Positions 51,284-59,749 of a stretch of DNA of 61,494 bases are shown here, piece after piece; position 1 is the first letter of the stretch; each line of letters begins with the position of its first letter. The stretch comes from Variovorax sp. (GTDB lineage Bacteria; Pseudomonadota; Gammaproteobacteria; Burkholderiales; Burkholderiaceae_C). The notes under the pieces are model-generated. The model did not search any database. It was given only the letters and a program-made list of their open reading frames with translations, and was not told the DNA's origin. Position numbers and translations under genes: made by a program. The stretch covers positions 1 to 61,494 of the forward strand of contig JAGIBP010000019.1 of the NCBI GenBank assembly GCA_017744285.1, written 5' to 3'.

Positions 51284-52300
51284 TCAAAAGTCCTCATTTT
51301 CGATGGGGTCTGCCGCGGCGGCCACGACCGCCCGCAGCATGGCTTCCCCCAGCGCCAGCTGCCCATGCATCGACAGGTGCGTGTCGTTCGGGAAATAGAA
51401 GTCCTGCATGCGGGCCTTCTGTTGCCGGGCGAAGGCGAAAAGATCCGGCCCCAGGCCGGCCTCGGCAAACGCGGTCACAAACTCTTTCGAATGATCCGGC
51501 GCCAGGTAGGTGGTGGTCTTGTTGGGGATCACCATCCACATGATCGAGCGCGCGGGATGCGCCTTCGAGAAGGCGCGCATCTGCTCGACGTGCGCCGTGG
51601 TGAGTTCGCCGTTGTCGTCGTCGTCCTTGAAGAACAGGGCCTGGTCGCAGAGGCGGTGGCTGAACATCGCGCAGCCGTCCGGCACCGGTCGTGACCAGGT
51701 CCGAGGGCCCAGCATCACCGGCCCGGCCGACTGCTTGGCGGCGCGCGTGTTGCGGTAGGTGATGTAGCCGGAGGTGAGCTTCGCCGACCCGTTGAGCGCA
51801 AACCCGGGCACGTGCTCCGGCGACTCGAAGAGCGGCCCGGGCCTGGAGGTGGGCGGGTGGCGCATGGCCGTGCACTGCCGGGTGCTGGCCAGGCGCCCGG
51901 CCAGAAGACGTTCGACGCTCTCGATCACCACGAGCTTGCCCTTGAAGCCGGCACGGTCGAGCCAGGCGTCGAAATCGTCGCAGAGCGTCTCGTGGAAGTC
52001 GCTCCAGTAGACGGTGGCGAAGCGGTGGCCGGCTCGCTTCAGCACCGACTGCCAGCGGTGCGTCGCGGAGAAGCTGTCGCCGATCACGAGGATGTCGGCC
52101 TCCGGGATCGGCGTGGCCTGGAGCAACGCGTGATCGACGTGCGGGGGTTCCCGGCGCCATCCGAATTCGTACTCCGAGACCTGCCCGATCCGCGAGAGGT
52201 CGCCGTAGGGAATCGGGGTGATCAGCGTGACGATCAGCAGGGCGGCGATGATGGCGAAGCCCGCCATGAACACTTGCAGCCAGAGTCTTGCCGGCGTCAT
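51284..52300 (-). CDS. Membrane-anchored SGNH hydrolase-like protein (AlgX/AlgJ type)
   Basis: A 338-residue protein with one N-terminal membrane helix (about residues 7-28), then a periplasmic domain. SGNH-type blocks are visible: VIGDSFSATHRWQS with the Ser, and NDTHLSMHGQLALG with the Asp-His pair. These fit the acetyltransferase/hydrolase group that modifies exopolysaccharides. No polymer biosynthesis genes are adjacent, so the substrate is unknown. It is divergent from the Tat-reductase operon over 200 bases. Confidence 0.78.
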   Translation of the reverse strand: MTPARLWLQVFMAGFAIIAALLIVTLITPIPYGDLSRIGQVSEYEFGWRREPPHVDHALLQATPIPEADILVIGDSFSATHRWQSVLKRAGHRFATVYWSDFHETLCDDFDAWLDRAGFKGKLVVIESVERLLAGRLASTRQCTAMRHPPTSRPGPLFESPEHVPGFALNGSAKLTSGYITYRNTRAAKQSAGPVMLGPRTWSRPVPDGCAMFSHRLCDQALFFKDDDDNGELTTAHVEQMRAFSKAHPARSIMWMVIPNKTTTYLAPDHSKEFVTAFAEAGLGPDLFAFARQQKARMQDFYFPNDTHLSMHGQLALGEAMLRAVVAAAADPIENEDF

Positions 52301-52500
52301 CTTGCTTGTGGGATGCGTTGCGAAGGGAGTCGCGGATTCTTCCCATCGCCCCCACGGGAGCCCATGGGAACCGTCTGAAACGGCGCTCAGCGATTCGCCG
52401 GCCTTCGGCTATGCGCCTGACCGGGGTTTGAAGCGGTGCGCTTGCAGGCGCCTGCGTGCGGGCAGATGATCCGCTTTCGCTGGATCCCCAGGAGGTTCCG

Positions 52501-53250
52501 ATGCTGCGACATTGCCATCCCGATCCCCTGCGCCGCGGCCTGCTCGCGGCGGGCGGCCTGGCGGTGCTGCTGGCGGCGCTCGCACCGCGCGGCGCGGCGG
52601 CGCAGGCGGCGGCGTCCGGCATGCGCATCGGCATCATCGGCGCGGGCCGCATCGGCGGCACCATCGGCGGGCTGTGGGTGAAGGCCGGCCATCCGGTGAT
52701 GCTGTCCTCGCGCCATCCCGAAGAGCTCAAGGACCTGGCCGCGAGCCTCGGTCCGCTCGCGAAGACCGGCACGGTGGCCGAGGCGATCGCCTTCGGCGAC
52801 GCGCTGTTCATCGCTGTGCCCTATGGCGCGCTGCCGCAGATCGGCAAGGACTACGGCGCGGCGATGAAGGGCAAGGTCGTGCTCGATGCCTGCAATGCGG
52901 TGGCCGGGCGCGACGGCAGCGCGGTCGCCGACGAGGTCGAGCAAGAAGGCATCGGCGTGGTGTCGCAGAAGTACCTGGGCGGCGCGCGGCTGGTGCGTGC
53001 GTTCAACACCATGTCCTATGCGATCTTCGCGCGAGAGGCGCATCGGCCCCCGCCCCGCCTCGCGATCCCGATCGCCGGCGACGACCCGGACGCGGTGAAG
53101 GTCGCCGCGGCCCTGGTCACCGATGCCGGCTTCGACCCGGTCGTCGTCGGCAAGCTGGCCGATGCGCGCAAGTTCCAGCGCGGCGGCCCGGGCTACGGCC
53201 AGTCGGTGAGTGCGGCGGAGCTCAGGCAGAAGCTGTCGCTGGCGCCATGA
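52501..53250 (+). CDS. Exported NADP-dependent oxidoreductase (F420 reductase-like)
   Basis: A 249-residue protein with a Rossmann domain of the NADPH:F420-oxidoreductase-like family: RIGIIGAGRIGGTIG, SSRHPEEL with the Ser/Arg pattern of NADP binding, and RAFNTMSYAIF. Unusually, it has an N-terminal export signal with twin Arg (LRRGLLAAGGLAVLLAAL) ending near AAAQA, which looks like a Tat signal. AGGAGG lies 5 bases before ATG 52501. The stop overlaps the transporter start by ATGA. Confidence 0.82.
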   Translation: MLRHCHPDPLRRGLLAAGGLAVLLAALAPRGAAAQAAASGMRIGIIGAGRIGGTIGGLWVKAGHPVMLSSRHPEELKDLAASLGPLAKTGTVAEAIAFGDALFIAVPYGALPQIGKDYGAAMKGKVVLDACNAVAGRDGSAVADEVEQEGIGVVSQKYLGGARLVRAFNTMSYAIFAREAHRPPPRLAIPIAGDDPDAVKVAAALVTDAGFDPVVVGKLADARKFQRGGPGYGQSVSAAELRQKLSLAP

Positions 53251-54566
53251 GCCGGGGCGCGTCCGACGAGCCCTGGCTGCGCCGCGTGGTGCCGGCCACG
53301 CCCCAGGAGCTGGCGGCTGCGCTGTGGTCCTTCGGCTATTTCTTCGCGCTGCTCGCGGGCTACTACGTGCTGCGGCCGCTGCGCGACCAGATGGGCATCG
53401 CGGGCGGCACACGGGCGCTGCCGTGGCTCTTCAGCGCCACCTTCGTGACGCTGCTCGCGGCGCAGCCGCTCTATGGGGCGCTGGTCGCGAAGCTGCCGCG
53501 GGCGCGCTTCATTCCGGTGGTCTACCACTTCTTCGTGGTCAACCTCGCGGTCTTCTGGTGGCTGCTCGCGCAGGACATCGCGCCCGTGATCGTGGCGCGC
53601 GTGTTCTTCGTCTGGGTCAGCGTGTTCAACCTGTTCGCGGTGGCGGTGTTCTGGTCCTTCATGGCGGATCTGTTCACCAGCGAGCAGGCCAAGCGTCTGT
53701 TCGGCTTCATCGGCGCGGGCGGCACGGCCGGCGCGCTGCTGGGGCCGATGATCACGATCGCGCTGGCGGTGCCGCTCGGGCCGCACAACCTGCTGCTCGC
53801 GGCCATCGTGTTCCTGGAGATCGCGGTGTTCTGCGCGCACCGGCTCGAACGGAGCGCGGGCGGGCGGCAGGGCGGGCCGCGCGAGGTGGCGCGCGTGGGC
53901 GGCAGCGCGTTCGCGGGCATCTCGAAGCTGTTTCGTTCGCCCTATCTGGTGGGCGTGGGCGCGTGGGTGAGCCTGCTGTCGTTCGGCGCGACCATGCTGT
54001 ACTTCATGCAGGCGAACGTGGTCTCGGCCACGGTCCACGGCGCGGGCGAGCAGACCCGCATCTTCGCGAGCATCGATCTCGCGGTCGGCCTGCTCACGCT
54101 CGCGACACAGGTCTTCGCCACGGGGCGTTTCCTGCAGCGCTTCGGCACCGGCATCGCGGCGGGGGCGCTGCCGGCGGTTTACGTCGTCGGCTTCCTGGCG
54201 ATCGCGTGGTCGCCGGGGCTGGCGGTGGTGCTGGTCTTCCAGGTGCTGCAGCGCTGGATGAACTTCGCCATCGCGAATCCGGCGCGGCAGGTGTTCTTCA
54301 CGGTCATGGACCGCGAGGACAAGTACAAGGCCAAGAACCTGATCGACGTGGTGGTCTACCGCGGCTCCGACGCGCTCTACGGCTGGGTCTACGACGCGCT
54401 GCACGCGGCGGGGCTCAAGCTCGGTGCGATCGCGCTGGTCGCGCTGCCGGTCGTGCTGGCGTGGCTCGTGCTGTCGGGCGCGCTCGGCCGCACGCAGGAG
54501 CGCCGCGCATCGAAGATCGCCGGCGAGGCGCCGGCCCCACTGGGAGAACCCTCATGGCATCGATGA
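53247..54566 (+). CDS. ATP/ADP translocase-like MFS-type transporter
   Basis: A 439-residue membrane protein with about twelve helices, similar to the TLC/NTP-NDP exchange group (YVLRPLRDQMGI, YFMQANVVSATV, KYKAKNLIDVVVYRGSDALYGW). Plastid and Rickettsia/Chlamydia members carry ATP, other nucleotides or NAD; members in free-living proteobacteria are uncharacterised. It overlaps the genes on both sides, by 4 and 13 bases, so the three proteins are translationally coupled. Confidence 0.82.
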   Translation: MSRGASDEPWLRRVVPATPQELAAALWSFGYFFALLAGYYVLRPLRDQMGIAGGTRALPWLFSATFVTLLAAQPLYGALVAKLPRARFIPVVYHFFVVNLAVFWWLLAQDIAPVIVARVFFVWVSVFNLFAVAVFWSFMADLFTSEQAKRLFGFIGAGGTAGALLGPMITIALAVPLGPHNLLLAAIVFLEIAVFCAHRLERSAGGRQGGPREVARVGGSAFAGISKLFRSPYLVGVGAWVSLLSFGATMLYFMQANVVSATVHGAGEQTRIFASIDLAVGLLTLATQVFATGRFLQRFGTGIAAGALPAVYVVGFLAIAWSPGLAVVLVFQVLQRWMNFAIANPARQVFFTVMDREDKYKAKNLIDVVVYRGSDALYGWVYDALHAAGLKLGAIALVALPVVLAWLVLSGALGRTQERRASKIAGEAPAPLGEPSWHR

Positions 54567-55450
54567 CACGACGAAGCTTTTCAACGCTCGCGGCGGCGGC
54601 GCTGTGCCCCGTCGCGGGCTGGCCCCAGGGCCAGGAGGCCGCGCTCCTCACGCGGGCCATTCCGTCGAGCGGCGAGCGCATCCCGGCCGTAGGCCTGGGC
54701 ACGGCCATCGTGTTCGACAACGACGACGCGAAGACCCGCGAGGCGGCCACGCAGATCCTGCGCACCTTGCTCGAACAGGGTGGCAGGCTGGTCGACACCG
54801 CCTCGGCCTACGCGGACGCCGAACTGGTGCTGGGCCACGCGATGCCGGCCGCCGCGTCGCGCGAGAGGTTCTTTGTCGCGACCAAGCTCGAATCGCCCGA
54901 CGCGGCCGAACTGGAGCGTTCGCAGACCCGGCTCGCGACGCGGCGCCTCGACCTGCTGCAGCTTCACAACGTGCGCGATCCGGCGCAGTCGCTGGCGAGG
55001 TTCAGGGAGTGGAAGACGCAGGGCGTGTGCCGCTACGTCGGCATCACCTCGACGTCCCGGCGTGCCTACGAGGCGGTCGAGTCGGTGCTGCGGCGCGAGA
55101 AGCCCGACTTCGTGCAGATCGACTATTCGATCGACAACCGCGAGGCGGAGGAGCGCATCCTGCCCGCGGCTGCCGAGGTCGGCGCCGGCGTGCTGACCGC
55201 GCTGCCCTTCGGCCGCGCCCGGCTGTTCCGCGCGGTGCGCGGCAAGCCGCTGCCCGACTGGTCGACGGCGTTCGCCCAGAGCTGGGCTCAGTTCTTCCTG
55301 AAGTACCTCCTGGGCGACGAGCGCGTGACCGCGGTGATTCCGGGCACCTCCGATCCGGCGCACATGGCGGACAACCTCGGCGCCCTGCGCGGCCGCTTGC
55401 CCGATGCGGCCGAGCGCCGGCGGATGGTGGCCTTCGTCCAGAGCCTTTGA
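54554..55450 (+). CDS. Tat-exported aldo/keto reductase
   Basis: A 298-residue aldo/keto reductase-fold protein. The N terminus TRRSFSTLAAAAL is a textbook twin-arginine signal, cleaved perhaps near residue 30. The barrel starts at IPAVGLGTAIVF; catalytic positions include LVDTASAYADAE and FFVATKLES, and the C-terminal VIPGTSDPAHMADN is the NADP(H)-binding part. The start overlaps the transporter gene by 13 bases; an ATG 3 codons later is also possible. A periplasmic NADPH-type reductase is unusual. Confidence 0.85.
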   Translation: MASMTRRSFSTLAAAALCPVAGWPQGQEAALLTRAIPSSGERIPAVGLGTAIVFDNDDAKTREAATQILRTLLEQGGRLVDTASAYADAELVLGHAMPAAASRERFFVATKLESPDAAELERSQTRLATRRLDLLQLHNVRDPAQSLARFREWKTQGVCRYVGITSTSRRAYEAVESVLRREKPDFVQIDYSIDNREAEERILPAAAEVGAGVLTALPFGRARLFRAVRGKPLPDWSTAFAQSWAQFFLKYLLGDERVTAVIPGTSDPAHMADNLGALRGRLPDAAERRRMVAFVQSL

Positions 55451-55518
55451 GGCCCGCCGTGCGCTGAACTCGGGTGGCCGGGCTGAAGTCCAAAGGGGGA
55501 TTTCAGTGGAGGTGCGCC

Positions 55519-55902
55519 ATGCAGAGACTCTCACGCGCCCTGATGGTGGCTGCCGTGGCGGGCGGCCTGGCGATGAGCGGGCAGGCCTTCAACGGCATGC
55601 AAGGGAGCGGCGGCAGCGGTGGGGCACGTGGCATGCACGGGGGCGGCGCGCGTTTCGCGGCCGTCGCGCCGGGGCAGCACGCGTTTTTCGGCCATCCGGG
55701 CTTCGCGGGGCGGCCGGTGTTTCTTGCCCGCCGCGGTGTCCCGCTCCACCGGGTCGTGGTGGTCGGGGGGCCGGTGTTCTTCGGGCCGCCGCCGGTGGTG
55801 TTCGTGAGCGGCGTTCCGGCGATCTGGTATTGCCAGAACCCGATCGGCTATTTCCCGACGATCCAGGCCTGCCCCGTCGGCTGGATCGAGATGACGCAAT
55901 AG
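55519..55902 (+). CDS. Small exported Gly/Phe/Val-rich protein
   Basis: A 127-residue protein with a signal peptide (about residues 1-23, ending GQAF). The mature part is rich in Gly, Val and aromatic residues (GMHGGGARF, HRVVVVGGPVFFGPPPVVFV). It ends with two Cys residues in IWYCQNPIGYFPTIQACPVGW, a C-terminal pattern seen in many small secreted proteobacterial proteins of unknown role. GGAGG lies 6 bases before ATG 55519. It follows the reductase operon after 68 bases. Confidence 0.78.
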   Translation: MQRLSRALMVAAVAGGLAMSGQAFNGMQGSGGSGGARGMHGGGARFAAVAPGQHAFFGHPGFAGRPVFLARRGVPLHRVVVVGGPVFFGPPPVVFVSGVPAIWYCQNPIGYFPTIQACPVGWIEMTQ

Positions 55903-55903
55903 C

Positions 55904-56779
55904 TCAGTCCGCCAGCGTGAGCAGCGGCACGTCGCGCTCGCGCGCCAGGGTCTCCAGTTCGGCGCGCGTGCGCTGGGCGATCCAGCGCGCGATCGCTTCA
56001 TGCGTCTCGGCCGACGCCATGTCTTTCGACGCCGCGCCCGCCGCCTCGCACAGGCGCGCGGCGAAGTGCGGCTCCAGCGCCGCCACCGCCACGCGGCCGT
56101 CGGCGCACCGGTAGACGCGATAGCCCGCATGCGCGCCCCCCACGGCGCCCCCTGGCGCGGTGAGGCCCCAGGTGCGCGGCAGCGCGAGCCAGTCGGCGGC
56201 GGCGTTGAGCGCGACTTCGAGGTACACGCCCCGCGAGCGATCGGGGCGCAGCGCGGCCTGGAGCACGGCTTCGCTCGCTAGCAGCGCACCGCCCATGTCG
56301 GCATAGAGCGTGGGCGGCAGTTCGGTGCCGGTGACGAGGCCGCTCTCGGCGAGGTAGGTGAGGTCGTGCCCCGGCTCTTCCGCGCGCACGCCCGGCGCGC
56401 CGACGATCGCGACCTGCGAGAGCCCGGGGTGACGCGCATGCAGCACACGCCAGTCGAGCCCGAGCTTCGCGAGCGCCGAAGGCCGGAACGAAGTCAGCAG
56501 CACGTCGGTGGATTCGAGCAGGCGATCCAGGTGCCGGCGGCCGTCCTCGGTCTTGAGGTCGGCGACCTCGATGGCGACGCCTTCGTGCAGCGCCGCGTAG
56601 GCGGCGCGGTTGTAGTGGCCCATGGGATCGCCTGCCGGCGGTTCGAGCTTGGTGCAGGCGGCACCCATGGCGCGGCAGCGCATCAGCGCGGCGGGGCCGG
56701 GCAGGTTGAGCGCGAGGCTCAGCACGCGAAGGCCGGCCAGCGGCGCGAAGGCGGCGTCGGCGGAAGAGGGCACGGACAT
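55904..56779 (-). CDS. CaiB/BaiF family III CoA-transferase, short
   Basis: A 291-residue protein of the family that moves CoA between acids (or racemises alpha-methylacyl-CoA). The N-terminal part has LRVLSLALNLPGPAA and the CoA region KLEPPAGDPMG. The catalytic Asp is placed in TLYADMGGALLASEAVL. It is about 80-100 residues shorter than typical members (about 380-400), but both ends look natural, as in the short AMACR-like subgroup. The substrate is unknown. It is divergent from the DECR-like gene over 110 bases. Confidence 0.87.
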   Translation of the reverse strand: MSVPSSADAAFAPLAGLRVLSLALNLPGPAALMRCRAMGAACTKLEPPAGDPMGHYNRAAYAALHEGVAIEVADLKTEDGRRHLDRLLESTDVLLTSFRPSALAKLGLDWRVLHARHPGLSQVAIVGAPGVRAEEPGHDLTYLAESGLVTGTELPPTLYADMGGALLASEAVLQAALRPDRSRGVYLEVALNAAADWLALPRTWGLTAPGGAVGGAHAGYRVYRCADGRVAVAALEPHFAARLCEAAGAASKDMASAETHEAIARWIAQRTRAELETLARERDVPLLTLAD

Positions 56780-56889
56780 GGATCGGATCCCCGGAATGAA
56801 AACCTGGCCGGGAGCTTACCGGTTCGCAGGCGCCGATCTACGATGCGCGCTGCACATCCGATCCACCCGACGAATCCAAGGAGACCCGC

Positions 56890-57792
56890 ATGTACCAATC
56901 CGATCTCATGGCCGGCCAGCGCATTCTCGTGACCGGCGGCGGCACCGGCCTCGGCCGCGCCATGGCCGAGCGCTTCCTCAGCCTGGGCGCCGACGTCGCG
57001 ATCTGCGGCCGCCGCCAGAGCGTGGTCGAGGAGACCGCGAGCGCCTGGCGCGCGCAGTTCCCGGGCCGGCGCGCCGACGCCTTCGGCGTGGACATCCGCA
57101 ACGCGCAGGCGGTGGAAGAGATGGTGGAGGGCCTCTGGCAATCCGGCGGCCTCACGGGGCTGGTCAACAACGCGGCGGGCAACTTCGTCTCGCCGACCGA
57201 GGCGCTCTCGCCTCGCGCCTTCGACGCGATCGCGAACATCGTCTTCCACGGCACGTTCTACGTCACCCAGGCGGTGGGCAAGCGCTGGATCGGCGAGGCC
57301 AAGGCAGGCCAGTGGAAGCAGGGCGATCCCTACCGCAGCGTGATGAGCATCATCGTGACCTGGGTCGACAACGGCGGCCCCTACGTGGTGCCTTCGGCGA
57401 TGAGCAAGGCCGGCGTCGAGGTGATGACCAAGTCGCTGGCCACCGAGTGGGCACGCTACGGCATCCGCCTCAATGCGGTCGGTCCGGGCGAGATCCCGAC
57501 CGAGGGCATGAGCAAGCGCCTGAACCCCGGCGAGGAACCCGGCGCGCGCAGCAAGGCCTTCAACCCGATGGCGCGCACCGGCGAGATGAGCGAGCTGCAG
57601 AACCTCGCGACCTTCCTCATGGCGCGCGGCCAGTGCGACTGGCTCAACGGCCAGAGCATCATGATGGACGGCGGCGGCGCGCTGGCGACCGGCGGCAACT
57701 TCTACGAGCTGCGCCAGTGGAGCGATGCCGACTGGCTCGCCGCGCGCGAGCGCATCGAGGCGCAGAACCAGAAGGACAAGGCGCAGCGCTGA
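56890..57792 (+). CDS. SDR-family 2,4-dienoyl-CoA reductase-like enzyme
   Basis: A 300-residue short-chain dehydrogenase. The NADP-binding motif TGGGTGLGRAMA is near residue 15 and NNAAGNF near 95. In place of the classical YxxxK it reads PSAMSKAGVEVM, with Ser at the Tyr position. This is the hallmark of the mitochondrial-type 2,4-dienoyl-CoA reductase (DECR) subgroup used in oxidation of unsaturated fatty acids. AAGGAG lies 6 bases before the ATG. It abuts the convergent EamA gene with no gap. Confidence 0.87.
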   Translation: MYQSDLMAGQRILVTGGGTGLGRAMAERFLSLGADVAICGRRQSVVEETASAWRAQFPGRRADAFGVDIRNAQAVEEMVEGLWQSGGLTGLVNNAAGNFVSPTEALSPRAFDAIANIVFHGTFYVTQAVGKRWIGEAKAGQWKQGDPYRSVMSIIVTWVDNGGPYVVPSAMSKAGVEVMTKSLATEWARYGIRLNAVGPGEIPTEGMSKRLNPGEEPGARSKAFNPMARTGEMSELQNLATFLMARGQCDWLNGQSIMMDGGGALATGGNFYELRQWSDADWLAARERIEAQNQKDKAQR

Positions 57793-58722
57793 TCAGGCAC
57801 GCTTCGGCCCGCGCAGCGAGGCCAGGGCGCGCAGGCCGATGCCCTGGTTGATCATCAGGCCCAGCAGCACCGCCGCGGTGCCGGCCCACTGCGCGGCGCT
57901 CGGATGCTCGCCGAAGCAGGCGGCGGCAGCGGCCAGTCCGACCACCGGCACCAGCAGCGAGAACGGCACCACGCGGCCGGCCGGATGGCGTTGCAGCAGC
58001 CGCGTCCACAGGCTGTAGGCCAGCAGCGTCGCGAACCACGCGAGATAGAGCACCGACAGAACCGCGCCGAGGTCGAGGTTCGCGAGCTGGTGCGCCACCG
58101 CCGAGGGGCCTTCCATGGCCAGCGCGAAGACGGCGAAGGGCACGATCGGCACCAGGCTGCTCCACACGATGAAGCCGAAGGCGTCGTAGGCCGGCGCCGC
58201 GCGCGTCGCGAAGCGCACCACGATGTTCGAGCCCGCCCACATGAAGGCCGCCGAGAGCGTGAGGACGAAGCCGATCAGCGTCATCTGCCCCGGTCCTTCG
58301 CCGTGCGCGGTGGCGATCAGCAGGAGGCCGCCCAGCGCGACCGCGATGCCGATCCATTGCCGCCGATGCGCGCGCTCGCCCAGCAGCGGCGCCGCGAGCA
58401 GCAGCGTGAAGAAGGCCTGCGTCTGCATCACGACCGAGGCCATGCCGGCGGTCATGCCCAGCTTGATGCCGAGGAAGAGAAAGCCGAACTGGCCCAGCCC
58501 CTGCGCGAGCCCATAGGCCAGCAGGTAGCGCGGCGGCAGCGCCGGCCTGCGCACGAAGAGAAGCAGCGGCAGCGAGGCCGCCGCGAAGCGAAGGGCGCCC
58601 AGCAGCATCGGGCTCAGCTCGCGCAGGCCGAGCTTCATGACGACGAAGTTCAGGCCCCAGATCACCACCACGGCCAGGGCGCGGCCGAGGTCGGCGCGGC
58701 TCAGCCCGGCTGGTGCGCTCAT
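57793..58722 (-). CDS. EamA/DMT-family transporter
   Basis: A 309-residue membrane protein with ten predicted helices made of two EamA repeats, like the exporters of amino acids and small metabolites (VVIWGLNFVVMKLGLRELSP, then AFMWAGSNIVVRFA). No substrate can be deduced. ATG 58722 overlaps the stop of the epimerase gene (ATGA), making it the last gene of a four-gene minus-strand operon. Confidence 0.9.
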   Translation of the reverse strand: MSAPAGLSRADLGRALAVVVIWGLNFVVMKLGLRELSPMLLGALRFAAASLPLLLFVRRPALPPRYLLAYGLAQGLGQFGFLFLGIKLGMTAGMASVVMQTQAFFTLLLAAPLLGERAHRRQWIGIAVALGGLLLIATAHGEGPGQMTLIGFVLTLSAAFMWAGSNIVVRFATRAAPAYDAFGFIVWSSLVPIVPFAVFALAMEGPSAVAHQLANLDLGAVLSVLYLAWFATLLAYSLWTRLLQRHPAGRVVPFSLLVPVVGLAAAAACFGEHPSAAQWAGTAAVLLGLMINQGIGLRALASLRGPKRA

Positions 58723-59735
58723 GAGGAGGCCTCCGTGCGCCGCACCGCGGCGCGAGCGCCCTGGGTGTCGCGCGCCGCCTTGAACGCCAGGAAGGCTTCG
58801 AGGCTGGTCTTGCGCGGCACGTAGCCGAACTCTTCTTTCAGGCGCCGGTTCGCGAGGACCGGGCGGTAGCGCAGGAAGTCGAGCTGCTCGGGCCCGTAGC
58901 GCGTCAGGCCGAGTTGCGAGCCGATCGCGAGCGCGGCCTTCAGCAGGGGCGCCGGCAGCACCAGCATCGGCTTGCGCAGGATCGAGGCGATCTGCGGCAG
59001 CGTGAGCGCGCCGTCGCCCGCGACGTTGAAGCAGCCGGCGCGGCCGCTGGTGATCGCGTGGACCACGCAGCCGGTCACGTCCTCGTCCCAGATGAAGACG
59101 AAGGGACTGTCGCTGCCGCGGATGGCGAGGATGCGCGGCTTGTCGAACAGCGCCGTGATCTGGTTGTGTACGTTCTCGCCAAGGATGGTGCCGATGCGCA
59201 GCACCGTCTGGCGCAACGCCGGATGCGAGACGCGGTAGGCCGCGAGCATCTCCTCGACCAGCCGCTTGTGGTGCGCATAGGCGAAGGCGGGGTTGCCGCG
59301 CAGCGCGTCGCCCTCGTCGATCCAGGCCGGGTTGTCGGCGTGGTAGCCGTAGGCCGCGCCGCTGGACGACACCACCACGTGGCCCACGCCGTGCGCCACG
59401 CAGGCTTCGAGCACGTTGCGCGTGCCGAGCACGTCGACCGAGTATTCGAACTGGCGCGTGCTGCCGCGGCCCGGCGTCACGATCGAGGCGAGGTGGACCA
59501 CGGTGTCGATCGCATGCTCGGCGAAGAGGGCGCCGATCTGCGGCGTGCGCACGTCCTGCTCGGCATAGACCACGCCGGGCAGCCGCCGCGCGGCGGGCAC
59601 CTCGCGCACGTCGAGCGCGACCACGTGCTGGATGTCGGGCAGGCGCGCGAGCGCGGCGACCACGGTGCGGCCGAGAAAACCGTCGGCGCCGGTGACGAGC
59701 ACGCGCCGCGCCGCGAGGGGTGGGGAGACTTCCAT
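58719..59735 (-). CDS. NAD-dependent epimerase/dehydratase family protein
   Basis: A 338-residue extended SDR. The nucleotide-binding motif VTGADGFLGRTV is near residue 12. The catalytic triad region is SSSGAAYG, then YAHHKRLVEE with the YxxxK. It may act on a sugar nucleotide or on a sterol- or flavonoid-like substrate; the context does not decide. It lies 14 bases after the symporter gene and overlaps the EamA gene. Confidence 0.87.
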   Translation of the reverse strand: MEVSPPLAARRVLVTGADGFLGRTVVAALARLPDIQHVVALDVREVPAARRLPGVVYAEQDVRTPQIGALFAEHAIDTVVHLASIVTPGRGSTRQFEYSVDVLGTRNVLEACVAHGVGHVVVSSSGAAYGYHADNPAWIDEGDALRGNPAFAYAHHKRLVEEMLAAYRVSHPALRQTVLRIGTILGENVHNQITALFDKPRILAIRGSDSPFVFIWDEDVTGCVVHAITSGRAGCFNVAGDGALTLPQIASILRKPMLVLPAPLLKAALAIGSQLGLTRYGPEQLDFLRYRPVLANRRLKEEFGYVPRKTSLEAFLAFKAARDTQGARAAVRRTEASS

Positions 59736-59749
59736 GGAAAAGGGTCGAT

